From Synechococcales cyanobacterium PMM_0003 (GTDB taxonomy: Bacteria; Cyanobacteriota; Cyanobacteriia; Pseudanabaenales; Pseudanabaenaceae), in NCBI GenBank assembly GCA_949128015.1, contig CASBRC010000117.1:1-9576 (forward strand): a stretch of DNA of 9,576 nucleotides, read 5' to 3'. Position numbers and translations under genes: made by a program. Positions 1 to 9,292 of the stretch are shown in pieces (positions within the stretch are counted from its first letter, which is position 1; each line of letters starts with the position of its first letter). The notes under the pieces are model-generated. The model was not told the origin of the DNA, made no database searches, and saw only the letters and a list, made by a program, of their open reading frames with translations.

Positions 1-800
1 AACGTTTGATTATTGGCTTCAAACTGAACAATCATGCTTTTTGCATCTTTGCCAATCGGTTCATTCTGGATGTCCTGAATATCAGGCATAACTTCGCGAA
101 GGTATCTGTCAATCTGCGTATAGGCGGCAGGATAGCGCCTAAGTAAACCAGAGAACCATTCACCAAAATTTGATCCATCCCGTTTTGGTTCTAACGTCTC
201 ACCACTAGATTCTCCTGTCATCAAGCTTGGGATCGGCGCTAAGATAATCATGTGCGATAGCCAATTCTTGAAAATACGGATCGGATCGGTTTCTGAAAGT
301 TCTTGTATTAATGGAAGAGCAACAAGATTCCAATCTACTTGAAACTCTGAGGTCATCAAAAGGTGAGCGGCTTTCCGAATTCCTTTAGACGATTTCTGGA
401 AGTGGCGATTCTTTCCGTAAAGCGTGACTTGGGCTGCTTCACGCGAATAAATTGAATTTCCTGTAACTATTAATTGTTCTTCAAATATGCGAATCCCCCT
501 AAAATCTTCTGGCGATAATTCTAGCGCAAGGATGTACTTATATAATTGTTCTTTAAGTAATACTTCTATCTCAAAGCGAGTTGGAGCACCAGATTTACCA
601 CTATTAAAGTCCTTAACCTGTATGAGTTGACTAACTCTATTGATGCCTCGACCTATGCTTTGTAGTACTTCTAACACAAAAGCGATCGTTGATTTACCTG
701 TGCCATTTTTGCCAATTAAAAGTGAGGATGGCAAATCTTTTAGATTTAGTTCAAAATTCTCCAAGCATCTGAAGTTATGAACATAGAGTCTTTGAAGCAT
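1..800 (-). CDS. AAA-family ATPase (RecF/OLD-like), N-terminal part only
   Basis: The minus-strand frame starts at ATG (800-798) and stays open to the window edge, giving 266 codons; the C-terminal part lies outside. The protein begins MLQRLYVHNFRCLENFELNL, the usual opening of SMC/RecF/OLD-type ATPases whose first strands lead into the nucleotide-binding site. A perfect Walker A, GKNGTGKS, sits at residues 30-37, followed by a helix (TIAFVLEVLQ). No Walker B or signature motif is visible, as expected if these lie in the missing half. No RBS is obvious. Relatives often act in DNA repair, anti-phage defence or toxin-antitoxin-like pairs, usually with a second gene, but nothing here decides between these roles. 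The upstream neighbour on the same strand is a small unknown gene 106 bases away. ATPase identity is firm; the biological role is unknown. Confidence 0.85.
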   Translation of the reverse strand, partial: MLQRLYVHNFRCLENFELNLKDLPSSLLIGKNGTGKSTIAFVLEVLQSIGRGINRVSQLIQVKDFNSGKSGAPTRFEIEVLLKEQLYKYILALELSPEDFRGIRIFEEQLIVTGNSIYSREAAQVTLYGKNRHFQKSSKGIRKAAHLLMTSEFQVDWNLVALPLIQELSETDPIRIFKNWLSHMIILAPIPSLMTGESSGETLEPKRDGSNFGEWFSGLLRRYPAAYTQIDRYLREVMPDIQDIQNEPIGKDAKSMIVQFEANNQT

Positions 801-906
801 AAAAACTATTCCAATGAATATTAAAGTATTTTACAAGATCGGCGATTGCCCCATAATCATGAGTACGCCTCAGCAAAATAGACGATTGGGTTAGACTCAA
901 GTGAAT

Positions 907-1233
907 TCAATCAGGATCAAAATCGATATTTCCAGATACAGACCATTCGCCTGCAAGAATTGATCCACCCCTTAATACTCCACGGTTTGGCGTACATACA
1001 TGATATAGCTTGCGCTCATTTTCGTAGAGTATGGCAATCACTATCTCGCTATTGAATGAGGTTACTTTCCCAACCTCGGCTTCATGTTGTTTACCATCAT
1101 GTTTCCATTGAAGAATACGCACTCTGCGCTCTGAAAACTTTGCGCCAAGATTTGCGCCAAGAAAAGTCTTGATTCCTTCATAAACTTCCTGTTCTTGTTC
1201 TAGAGATTTTGATGCAGGGATAAAAAACTTCAT
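907..1233 (-). CDS. Small conserved-looking protein of unknown function (108 aa)
   Basis: This is a complete minus-strand frame from ATG (1233-1231) to TGA (909-907). The protein is soluble-looking, with no signal peptide, membrane segment or cysteine-rich motif; its single cysteine is near residue 80. It has a charged N-terminal helix (residues about 9-25), then alternating short strands (RRVRILQWKHDGK, EIVIAILYENERKLYHVCT), suggesting a small alpha/beta fold. It ends in an acidic tail (DFDPD). I do not recognise the family. It is the upstream neighbour of the ATPase gene on the same strand, 106 bases away, so co-transcription is possible but not shown. No clear Shine-Dalgarno sequence precedes the ATG. 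No overlapping frame is a better candidate, and the composition resembles its neighbours. Confidence 0.65.
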   Translation of the reverse strand: MKFFIPASKSLEQEQEVYEGIKTFLGANLGAKFSERRVRILQWKHDGKQHEAEVGKVTSFNSEIVIAILYENERKLYHVCTPNRGVLRGGSILAGEWSVSGNIDFDPD

Positions 1234-1310
1234 ATGTCTATTCTAAATCTTTTATCAATTGTGTTCTTCTACGCTTGTAGTAAACAATCTAACATAACAG
1301 TTAACAGTTA

Positions 1311-1412
1311 TAGCGGTTTTCAAATGACCACCGCACGGAAAAAACAAAAAATGTAGGGGCAATTCATGAATTGTCCCTACATTTTTGTCCCACACTCAAC
1401 TGAAAACCGCTA
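1311..1412. mobile_element. MITE-like element with terminal inverted repeats and 9-bp flanking duplication
   Basis: A 102-bp non-coding element begins TAGCGGTTTTCA (1311-1322) and ends with its exact reverse complement TGAAAACCGCTA (1401-1412). TAACAGTTA flanks it perfectly on both sides (1302-1310 and 1413-1421), as expected for a target-site duplication. The duplicated sequence is nearly palindromic, so the inverted repeat also appears to run on for 21 of 22 positions (1301-1322 against 1401-1422). The exact boundary is therefore ambiguous: a 14-bp TIR with a 6-bp duplication is also possible. The interior holds a 40-base near-perfect palindrome and no gene. It lies between two minus-strand genes. 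It is probably mobilised in trans by a transposase with matching ends; the family is unknown. Confidence 0.75.
1347..1386. repeat. Near-perfect 20-bp palindrome inside the MITE
   Basis: The arms 1347-1366 and 1367-1386 are complementary at 19 of 20 positions; the odd pair is G opposite T. The centre is TTCATGAA. The inner part, GTAGGGGCAATTC and its complement, recurs almost exactly in the hairpin at 5299-5356. Confidence 0.85.
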
Positions 1413-1455
1413 TAACAGTTAATTTGTCCTTGTAGACAAGCGATCGCACTCAAAA

Positions 1456-2157
1456 TCAAACTTCCTCTGGCTGTGAATAATTTGCCCTCACCCATGCGCG
1501 AAATTCCTTTAAAGTTTTACTCTCACCTAAAATCAATCGCTTCTGCACATATTCCACAATGATCTCTGCGGGTAGAGTCGGAGATGACAAACTATTTTCT
1601 ATAGGAACATATTCCTCATTTTGCAAAGCTAAAAACTCTAAACTATAGCCATCGTAGCGCCACACTTCAGGCACACCCAATAGAGCATAAATCGGTAAAC
1701 GGCGATCGCTTGGACTAGTAATATCTACTTCCAAAATCAGATCTGGTGGAGGATCTTGTCCGACGATAACATTTTCTTTCTCTCGGATCACCACCTCATT
1801 TTTAACGTAATAGCAAGAGTCAGGTTCTCCCCCTATCTTTAGCTCTGGTATCTTCATTAGCAGCGATCCTAGTCGTCTCATATCTATCCCTAATTCATCA
1901 ACAAATACACCGAGTAAAGCCTCAATAAATCGGTTACTACCTTCGTGAAGTGAGAGAGGAGACATAATTTCTAAAGTACCGTTAATGTAATGGAATAGTG
2001 TTTTACGCCGATCGCCAATGTCGGCAAGTAAACGCTCAAAAGTTTCCCAGCTAACTCCATGCAACAAAATGCGATTTTCAGATAGTGGTCTGGGTTGATC
2101 AGTTAATGATGTATTAACTTCGACTTGGGTGGGTTTAGTCTGCGGGGTAGCAATCAT
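1456..2157 (-). CDS. Uma2-family (DUF820) putative endonuclease
   Basis: This complete minus-strand frame runs from ATG (2157-2155) and encodes 233 residues, slightly longer than usual (about 190-210) because of a Thr/Pro-rich N-terminus of about 28 residues. The family pattern is clear: a GVSWETFERLL helix (34-44), the strand GTLEIMSP (60-67) followed by HE (71-72), EPD (111-113), PPDLILEV (137-144), then SPSD and YALLGVPEVW (157-166). Asp113, Asp139 and Glu143 match the acidic residues of the PD-(D/E)XK-like core. The usual basic residue after the LEV strand is not obvious; Arg152 or Arg153 may take its place. Uma2 proteins are greatly expanded in cyanobacteria and their function is not established, though nuclease activity is predicted from the fold. 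No good RBS precedes the ATG, and no partner gene is visible. Confidence 0.9.
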   Translation of the reverse strand: MIATPQTKPTQVEVNTSLTDQPRPLSENRILLHGVSWETFERLLADIGDRRKTLFHYINGTLEIMSPLSLHEGSNRFIEALLGVFVDELGIDMRRLGSLLMKIPELKIGGEPDSCYYVKNEVVIREKENVIVGQDPPPDLILEVDITSPSDRRLPIYALLGVPEVWRYDGYSLEFLALQNEEYVPIENSLSSPTLPAEIIVEYVQKRLILGESKTLKEFRAWVRANYSQPEEV

Positions 2158-2290
2158 GGGATTTATGAGGGTTAACGTTGTATGTCTTGATGAGCTTGGT
2201 TGTTTGACAATTATATTTAAGCGACTGAATCAGATCTAGCTTAACAAAATCTAATATGGCGATTAGGGCGATCGCAATTAGGGTTTTGGG

Positions 2291-2340
2291 ATCAGATTTT
2301 TGGTGGCGCGGCTCCGCCGCGACACCAAAAAATCTGATCT
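2291..2340. repeat. Long imperfect hairpin upstream of apcE
   Basis: ATCAGATTTTTGGTG at the left pairs with CACCAAAAAATCTGAT at the right with a one-base T length difference, and a GC-rich inner stem GCGGC-TCC-GCCGC closes the tip with one mismatch below it. It lies in the 357-base gap between the divergent Uma2 and apcE genes, with a HIP1 site just before it (2268-2275). It lacks a T-tract. It is better explained as a member of the local hairpin repeat family than as a terminator, since neither neighbouring gene ends here. Confidence 0.75.
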
Positions 2341-2341
2341 C

Positions 2342-5262
<2,921 letters not shown>

Positions 5263-5273
5263 CCAGTAAAAAT

Positions 5274-5298
5274 ATGAAATACGCTATGCGTATTTCAT
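5274..5298. terminator. Hairpin 12 bases after the apcE stop, possible terminator
   Basis: A perfect 11-bp stem (ATGAAATACGC, 5274-5284, with 5288-5298) closes on a TAT loop. It begins 12 bases after the apcE stop and could end its transcript or protect the 3' end. No T-run follows, so factor-independent termination is uncertain. Confidence 0.5.
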
Positions 5299-5356
5299 CT
5301 AAAAGCGATAAAGGTAGGGGCAGTTCATGAATTGCCCCTACCTTTATCGCTTTTAG
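5299..5356. repeat. 58-base hairpin sharing its core with the MITE palindrome
   Basis: The arms 5299-5326 and 5329-5356 are complementary over 28 positions with one G-T type mismatch, leaving a two-base centre. The inner part reads GTAGGGGCAGTTC and its near-complement, the same core as at 1347-1386; the outer arms (CTAAAAGCGATAAAG) are different. It abuts the previous hairpin directly. No terminal repeats like those of the MITE are seen. Confidence 0.85.
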
Positions 5357-5399
5357 AGCTGTCGCCAATGGTACAGCCTGTTGAGGCTTTGAGTAGTAA

Positions 5400-5448
5400 A
5401 GAAAATTTGTTAAAAGTGCCGCTTTGCGGCACTTTTAACAAATTTTCT
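5400..5448. repeat. Perfect 23-bp hairpin with TTT loop
   Basis: The left arm 5400-5422 (starting AGAAAATTTG, ending GTGCCGC) is exactly complementary to 5426-5448, with loop TTT. The tip is GC-rich and the base AT-rich. No T-run follows. A small satellite hairpin, AGCGC-AAA-GCGCT, follows at 5461-5473. This is one of the chain of hairpins between apcE and gap2. Confidence 0.9.
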
Positions 5449-5484
5449 GGGTTTTATAAAAGCGCAAAGCGCTGTATCAAACTC

Positions 5485-5537
5485 AAAATCCAAAAGAGAA
5501 AGGCGGCGCTCCGCGCCGCCTTTCTCTTTTGGATTTT
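5485..5537. repeat. Perfect 25-bp hairpin with TCC loop
   Basis: The arm 5485-5509 (starting AAAATCCAAAAG, ending GGCGGCGC) is exactly complementary to 5513-5537, with loop TCC. It shares the order CCAAAA, a variable spacer, then GGCG at the tip with the hairpin at 6805-6838. The remaining stretch 5538-5673 before gap2 contains no gene that I can support. Confidence 0.9.
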
Positions 5538-5599
5538 ATGTCCTAACACAGTTGACCACAGCTATAGAAAGATTCAAAAATTTGGTTGAACAGAGAATA

Positions 5600-5673
5600 A
5601 ATTAGGTACGGTTTTTCGGTATCATAAGCATCAGATTAAGCTAAAAAATTAAATTTATATAGGGCGATAAGAA
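5600..5673 (+). promoter_or_regulatory. gap2 upstream region with weak RBS
   Basis: This AT-rich stretch directly before gap2 should hold its promoter. Candidate -10 hexamers are TATCAT (5620-5625) and the AT-rich run near 5651-5660, neither with a convincing -35. AGGG at 5661-5664 lies 9 bases before the GTG start and is the best RBS candidate. Confidence 0.35.
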
Positions 5674-6687
5674 GTGACTATCAGGGTAGCGATTAACGGA
5701 TTTGGACGTATCGGACGTAATTTTCTCAGATGCTGGGCTGGACGCACAGACACAAACATAGAATTAGTTGGACTTAACGATACATCTGATCCCCGTACCA
5801 ACGCTCACTTGCTCAAGTACGACTCCATGCTGGGCAAATTTGCTGCCGAAGTTAGTGCCGACGACACCACAATTACTGTCAATGGCAAAACCATTAAAAC
5901 CGTCTCCGATCGCAATCCTGACAACTTGCCTTGGAAAGATTGGGGTATCGATCTAGTTATCGAGTCTACAGGCGTATTTATTGATAAGGTTGGCGCTAGC
6001 AGACATATTGGTGCAGGCGCAAAGAAAGTTTTAATCACCGCTCCTGGTAAGAATGAAGATGGCACATTTGTAGTTGGCGTAAATGATCAAGACTACAACC
6101 ACGACATTCATCACATCATCAGTAATGCTAGCTGTACTACTAACTGCTTAGCTCCTGTTGCTAAAGTGATTTTAGAAAATTTTGGCATTGTTAAAGGGGT
6201 AATGACCACCACCCATAGTTACACTGGCGACCAACGCTTGCTTGATGCTAGTCATCGTGATTTGCGTCGTGCTAGAGCGGCGGCTTTGAGCATTGTGCCG
6301 ACCTCTACAGGTGCAGCTAAGGCAGTTGCTCTCGTATTGCCTGAACTCGCTGGCAAGCTGAATGGGATTGCTTTGCGCGTACCAACCCCTAACGTCTCTG
6401 TCGTAGACTTTGTTGTGGAAGTTGAAAAACACACGATCGCTCAAGAAGTTAACGAAGCATTTCGAGTTGCGGCTGAAGGTTCAATGAAAGGTATCTTAGA
6501 GTATAACGAGTTACCTTTAGTTTCGATCGATTATCGCGGAGTTGATGCATCTTCGATCGTTGATGCTTCTTTGACCATGGTTATGGGCGGCAACTTGGTT
6601 AAGGTTATAGCTTGGTATGACAACGAGTGGGGTTATAGCCAACGGGTTGTCGATCTAGCTGAAATTGTTGCTAAAAACTGGAAATAA
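5674..6687 (+). CDS. gap2: NAD(P)-dependent glyceraldehyde-3-phosphate dehydrogenase, Calvin-cycle type
   Basis: Gap2 catalyses the reductive, NADPH-using step 1,3-bisphosphoglycerate to glyceraldehyde-3-phosphate in the cytoplasmic Calvin cycle. The 337-residue length is normal. The Rossmann motif NGFGRIGR is at 8-15, the catalytic Cys154 in SNASCTTNC, and His181 in THSYTGDQR. Residues linked to NADP use in the GapA/Gap2 type are present: Thr37 in LNDTSDP and Ser193 in DASHRDLRR, where NAD-specific enzymes usually have a hydrophobic residue and Pro. It ends in [11 protein letters not shown] and VAKNWK, with no GapB-like C-terminal extension, so any redox control would be through CP12 (family knowledge). 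The start is GTG at 5674: the protein then begins [15 protein letters not shown], matching the family start, and no ATG fits. It appears to be a single-gene unit with its own terminator. Confidence 0.97.
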   Translation: MTIRVAINGFGRIGRNFLRCWAGRTDTNIELVGLNDTSDPRTNAHLLKYDSMLGKFAAEVSADDTTITVNGKTIKTVSDRNPDNLPWKDWGIDLVIESTGVFIDKVGASRHIGAGAKKVLITAPGKNEDGTFVVGVNDQDYNHDIHHIISNASCTTNCLAPVAKVILENFGIVKGVMTTTHSYTGDQRLLDASHRDLRRARAAALSIVPTSTGAAKAVALVLPELAGKLNGIALRVPTPNVSVVDFVVEVEKHTIAQEVNEAFRVAAEGSMKGILEYNELPLVSIDYRGVDASSIVDASLTMVMGGNLVKVIAWYDNEWGYSQRVVDLAEIVAKNWK

Positions 6688-6692
6688 ATCAT

Positions 6693-6729
6693 AAAAAAGA
6701 AGGAGGCGTAAAGCGCCTCCTTCTTTTTT
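6693..6729 (+). terminator. Strong intrinsic terminator of gap2
   Basis: A perfect 16-bp inverted repeat (6693-6708 with 6714-6729) encloses loop TAAAG. The inner stem GGAGGCG/CGCCTCC is GC-rich, and the right arm ends in a T-run, with the matching A-run on the left. It starts 5 bases after the gap2 stop. The symmetry would let it act in both directions. Confidence 0.9.
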
Positions 6730-6804
6730 TGCGAGATCCCGCTATTTCGCTGATGTATGGATATGAAGTGATGTAGATAGAATGGACTTGAATAGCTGTA
6801 AAAC

Positions 6805-6838
6805 CCAAAAAGCTGTGGCGTGCGCCACAGCTTTTTGG
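6805..6838. repeat. Perfect 16-bp palindrome, second hairpin after gap2
   Basis: The arm 6805-6820 (CCAAAAAGCTGTGGCG) is exactly complementary to 6823-6838 with TG between, so the true loop must be a few bases larger. No T-run follows, and gap2 already has a terminator. It resembles the hairpin at 5485-5537 in the order CCAAAA, spacer, GGCG. Most of 6839-6997 shows no gene, only short inverted repeats such as TCTAAGAA/TTCTTAGA (6909-6928). Confidence 0.85.
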
Positions 6839-6997
6839 ATACCTACATAGCACTCTTTTCTTATCAGCAACCGCATTGACATGCTCTCAGCGCTGAAGCG
6901 ACTGAGATTCTAAGAATCACTTCTTAGATTTTCTGCTTCTTAGCAACAGCCCTTTAGAGAAATCTCTATCAGGTCTTATGTTCGCTCCACAGACTAA

Positions 6998-8044
6998 CCC
7001 CGCAAGCCCGAAGATCGCCGTTTTATTCAGGTTTGGACCAGCGACCTCGAAAGTATCTGGATTGCAGTTTGGGCGATCGTTGGTGGTGCGATGGCAGCAT
7101 TTATCCCTAATGCTGGCAAAAATATTGGACTTTTAGTTGTCTTCACTGGAGGTTTGGTGTGGGCTGGTTATTTTGCCTTTAGTCAATCTCTGTGGATACC
7201 ATTATTTCCAGCGCTGTTGGGTTTGGTTTCGGCAAATGTGCTAGTTATGGCTTATCAGCTTGCGATTCAGCAATCAGAACGCAAAGTATTGATGGGCTTA
7301 TTTTCGCGCCATGTCTCCAAAGAGTTAGTTGATATTATTTAGACAAATCGTGAACAATTTATGCAAGAAGGTCGGATCACGGGACAAGAAGTATATGTGA
7401 CTGTCTTGTTTACAGATATGCGGAATTTTAGTACGGCGGCGGAGGCTCAAGCTCCGGGAGAGACACTAAATTGGCTAAACAATTATTTGGGCGCGATCGC
7501 AAATGAAGTGTTGGCGCATGGTGGAATGGTCGATAAATATATCGGTAATGCGGTGATGGCGTTTTTTGGTGTGCCGATTCCGCATACTAATGAGACTGAG
7601 CGCACTCGTGATGCTCAATGTGCAGTCGATGCAGCTTTAGCGATCGCACATAAACTCGCCGAGATGAATAAGGTCTGAGTCTCACAGGGCTTACCTCCTG
7701 TGTCTACAGGTATTGGCATCAACTCTGGGATTGTGATTGCTGGTAGTTTGGGTAGTGCTGAGCGCTTGGAATATTCAGTTTTAGGAGATGCGGTGAATAT
7801 TGCAGCTAGGTTAGAAAGCTTTAATAAAGAGGTGGATGGTGGGCCACATCACATTTTAATCAGTGAAGAAACGCATCAACGTTTAGAAAATTATTTTGAG
7901 ACTGAGTTTGTGGGCAAATATGCGCTCAAGGGAAAAAAGCAAGAAACAGGAATTTATCGTGTATTGGATATCCAAAAGAGTGCTAATCAACTTACAGCAA
8001 ATCCCAGTAAGGAGATTTCTAGCAAAGAATTTACCTCACCCTAA
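6998..8044 (+). pseudogene. Decayed CHASE2-type class III adenylate/guanylate cyclase
   Basis: One plus-strand frame encodes the C-terminal part of a membrane-bound cyclase (ATP or GTP to cyclic nucleotide), broken by TAG at 7340-7342 and TGA at 7676-7678. In order: a CHASE2 tail (EDRRFIQVWTSDLES), three membrane segments (about 7055-7110, 7120-7180 and 7190-7260), a linker (GLFSRHVSKELVDII), then the catalytic domain. That domain has the first metal site, VTVLFTDMRNFS, then KYIGNAVMAFFG and LGDAVNIAARLE. The family has GDAVMA at the second metal site, so Asp is replaced by Asn (codon 7547-7549). Both stops fall where relatives have Trp. Most of the extracellular CHASE2 domain is missing: an in-frame stop is at 6995-6997. 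A stretch reading GLMFAPQT (6972 onward) in another frame may be a further CHASE2 remnant. The last about 20 residues look like unrelated repeat DNA. It is very unlikely to be functional. Confidence 0.88.
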
Positions 8045-8126
8045 CCCTCCCCTTGCAAAGCTACCGTGTATACACAAGTCCAAATCACCATAAATGCCCT
8101 GCAATAAATTTCGGGCTGAAAGCTAA

Positions 8127-8191
8127 AACCCGTTGAAACGGGTTAAAAGCATCTCAAAAACAATATTTTATTCAGTCAGTTTCAACTGACT
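8127..8191. repeat. Pair of small hairpins with mirror-image tips
   Basis: The first hairpin is AACCCGTT/AACGGGTT (8127-8144) and the second AGTCAGTT/AACTGACT (8174-8191). Their central octamers are reverse complements: GTTGAAAC at 8132-8139 and GTTTCAAC at 8179-8186. They lie in the 206-base gap between the cyclase remnant and the scramblase gene, where no gene is seen. A third possible stem follows, GACGGG (8202-8207) with CCC and CGTC at 8220-8230. It could be a small mobile-element end or a structured RNA; neither is proven. Confidence 0.55.
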
Positions 8192-8250
8192 AGGAAGTGG
8201 CGACGGGTAAAACCGCACTCCCTAAACGTCTGGTCATTTACTGACACAAA

Positions 8251-9018
8251 CTACTTCATAAACTCAATGGCATGGAAGATTATGAACGCCTCAGGCACTG
8301 CAACAGCCAGTAGCAGTAACTTCTCGTCAGCAGTGTATAAAATATCGACAAACACTGCACCAGCCAGTAGCAGTAACTTCTCGTCAGCAGTTAATTTAGC
8401 ATCGGTAAAGCGCACTCTAAAGCTATCAGCATCAGTGAATAGCTCTTTAGCAGCGGACAGTCTTTTGCTGAAACCCTTATTCTTTCGTTGGCTTTTAAAA
8501 ACTCTCCGAAGTATTGCTTTAGAAAAACCTGACCATTTCTTCTCAATTATGGATACTTCCCTTTCTCCCTTTTTAATGGGAAATATCCAGAGTTTCCAAA
8601 GTGGTGAAGTCATAGTCATTATCACTCGTCCCCTAGTATCAAGAAATTCAAATTTCTTGTTGAACCACGCAAATCTTTGTTGCAAATGTCCCACAGGGCG
8701 ATCGTCTGCCCCAAAAACATCAAGGTGCTGAAAGAACCAACGAAAAGGGTGATGGACGCGAAAACCCTGTTGATTTTCCATGTCAGTTCCGACAATATTA
8801 AAAACTCGCCAATGTCCTAACAACTGACGCATGATTACATCGGCAAGACCTAACTTGAGTTCAGCATAGTAACCAAACTCCTGTCCATCATTGGTTAGAA
8901 TTTGATAATGGTTGTAAGGTTCAAAGCCAAAAAATTTTTTGGCTATTTTGACAATTTTAAATTCTTGTCTGACGTAAATTGTCTTGGCTTGAGAAAGGGT
9001 TTGCAAGAAAATACTCAT
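8251..9018 (-). CDS. Scramblase/LURP-one-like (Tubby C-terminal fold) protein with duplicated tail
   Basis: This complete minus-strand frame encodes 255 residues. The fold is recognised from a series of beta-hairpins: KIVKIAKKFFGFEPYNHYQIL, LGHWRVFNI, HPFRWFFQHLDVFGADDRPVGHLQQRF, FEFLDTRGRVIMTMTSPLWKLWIFPI and EVSIIEKKWSGF, then LFTDADSFRVRF, the usual last strand. The C-terminal hydrophobic helix LLLLAGAVFVDILY would be buried in the barrel. Two features make it longer than the usual about 200 residues. First, about 24 basic residues (LRRVFKSQRKN..., about 170-192) sit between WSGFSK and the FTDADSF strand. Second, TADEKLLLLA at 210-219 recurs at 229-238. The function of bacterial members is unknown; eukaryotic scramblases move membrane phospholipids. 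No RBS is clear and the gene has no same-strand neighbour. Family assignment is from memory of homologues. Confidence 0.8.
   Translation of the reverse strand: MSIFLQTLSQAKTIYVRQEFKIVKIAKKFFGFEPYNHYQILTNDGQEFGYYAELKLGLADVIMRQLLGHWRVFNIVGTDMENQQGFRVHHPFRWFFQHLDVFGADDRPVGHLQQRFAWFNKKFEFLDTRGRVIMTMTSPLWKLWIFPIKKGEREVSIIEKKWSGFSKAILRRVFKSQRKNKGFSKRLSAAKELFTDADSFRVRFTDAKLTADEKLLLLAGAVFVDILYTADEKLLLLAVAVPEAFIIFHAIEFMK
8296..8391. repeat. 57-bp-offset tandem direct repeat in the scramblase-like gene
   Basis: Positions 8296-8334 and 8353-8391 match at 38 of 39 bases, the exception being A/C at the eighth position. The offset of 57 bases equals 19 codons, so the frame is kept. Confidence 0.9.
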
Positions 9019-9187
9019 GATACATGGTGGGCAACTAAGAGGTTAGAAAAAACCTTGTAGCAGGTAATGTTAGAAAATAGAACTAACGTCACTCGCGGTG
9101 AATATCGTTCTTTATATTATCCAATACAGTACAAGACAGCGGACGTAAAGGCAGTTATTATAAAATTCTGATTTTCAAATAGGAATT

Positions 9188-9292
9188 TTGCCAAGATTAG
9201 CACCAAAGCCTCTGTACTTAGATGAAGAAAAAAGAGAGCAACTGAATCAGTTGCTCAACCGCCATCCCCAGTTTCTTATCCGTGTCGAGGTA
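9188..9292 (+). pseudogene. N-terminal fragment of an IS630-like transposase
   Basis: Starting at TTG (9188) the plus strand reads LPRLAPKPLYLDEEKREQ, then LNQLLNRH and PQFLIRVEV. This matches my recollection of the N-terminal helix-turn-helix start of IS630-family transposases (MxRLxPKPLxLxxxxRxxLxxLxxRH...PQxLxxR). AGGAA just before the TTG could be its RBS. After about residue 35 the similarity stops and the frame runs into GC-rich DNA that codes for an MFS protein on the other strand. The catalytic DDE domain is absent, so the fragment cannot transpose. Roughly two residues seem missing after NRH compared with relatives. The stretch 9019-9187 upstream shows no gene. Confidence 0.6.

Noticed and set aside
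1..1233. A two-gene defence system formed by the ATPase and the 108-residue protein
   Set aside because: The ATPase is cut by the window, the small protein is unrecognised, and a 106-base gap without a shared signal gives no real evidence of a functional pair.
5332..5589. 85-residue plus-strand frame between apcE and gap2
   Set aside because: It is made almost entirely of the hairpin repeats, has no RBS and no protein-like pattern.
7340..7678. Recoding or a non-standard code, since both cyclase stops stand where Trp is expected
   Set aside because: TAG and TGA would both have to mean Trp, while TAG ends apcE in this window and the gene is also 5'-truncated with a lost metal ligand. Pseudogene decay is simpler.
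8127..8191. CRISPR array, because of two similar-looking repeats about 47 bases apart
   Set aside because: There are only two units, they are inverted rather than direct, and no cas genes are near.
8267..8731. 154-residue plus-strand frame opposite the scramblase-like gene
   Set aside because: The minus frame has clear family motifs; the plus frame is its low-complexity antisense shadow (runs of Ser and Ala).
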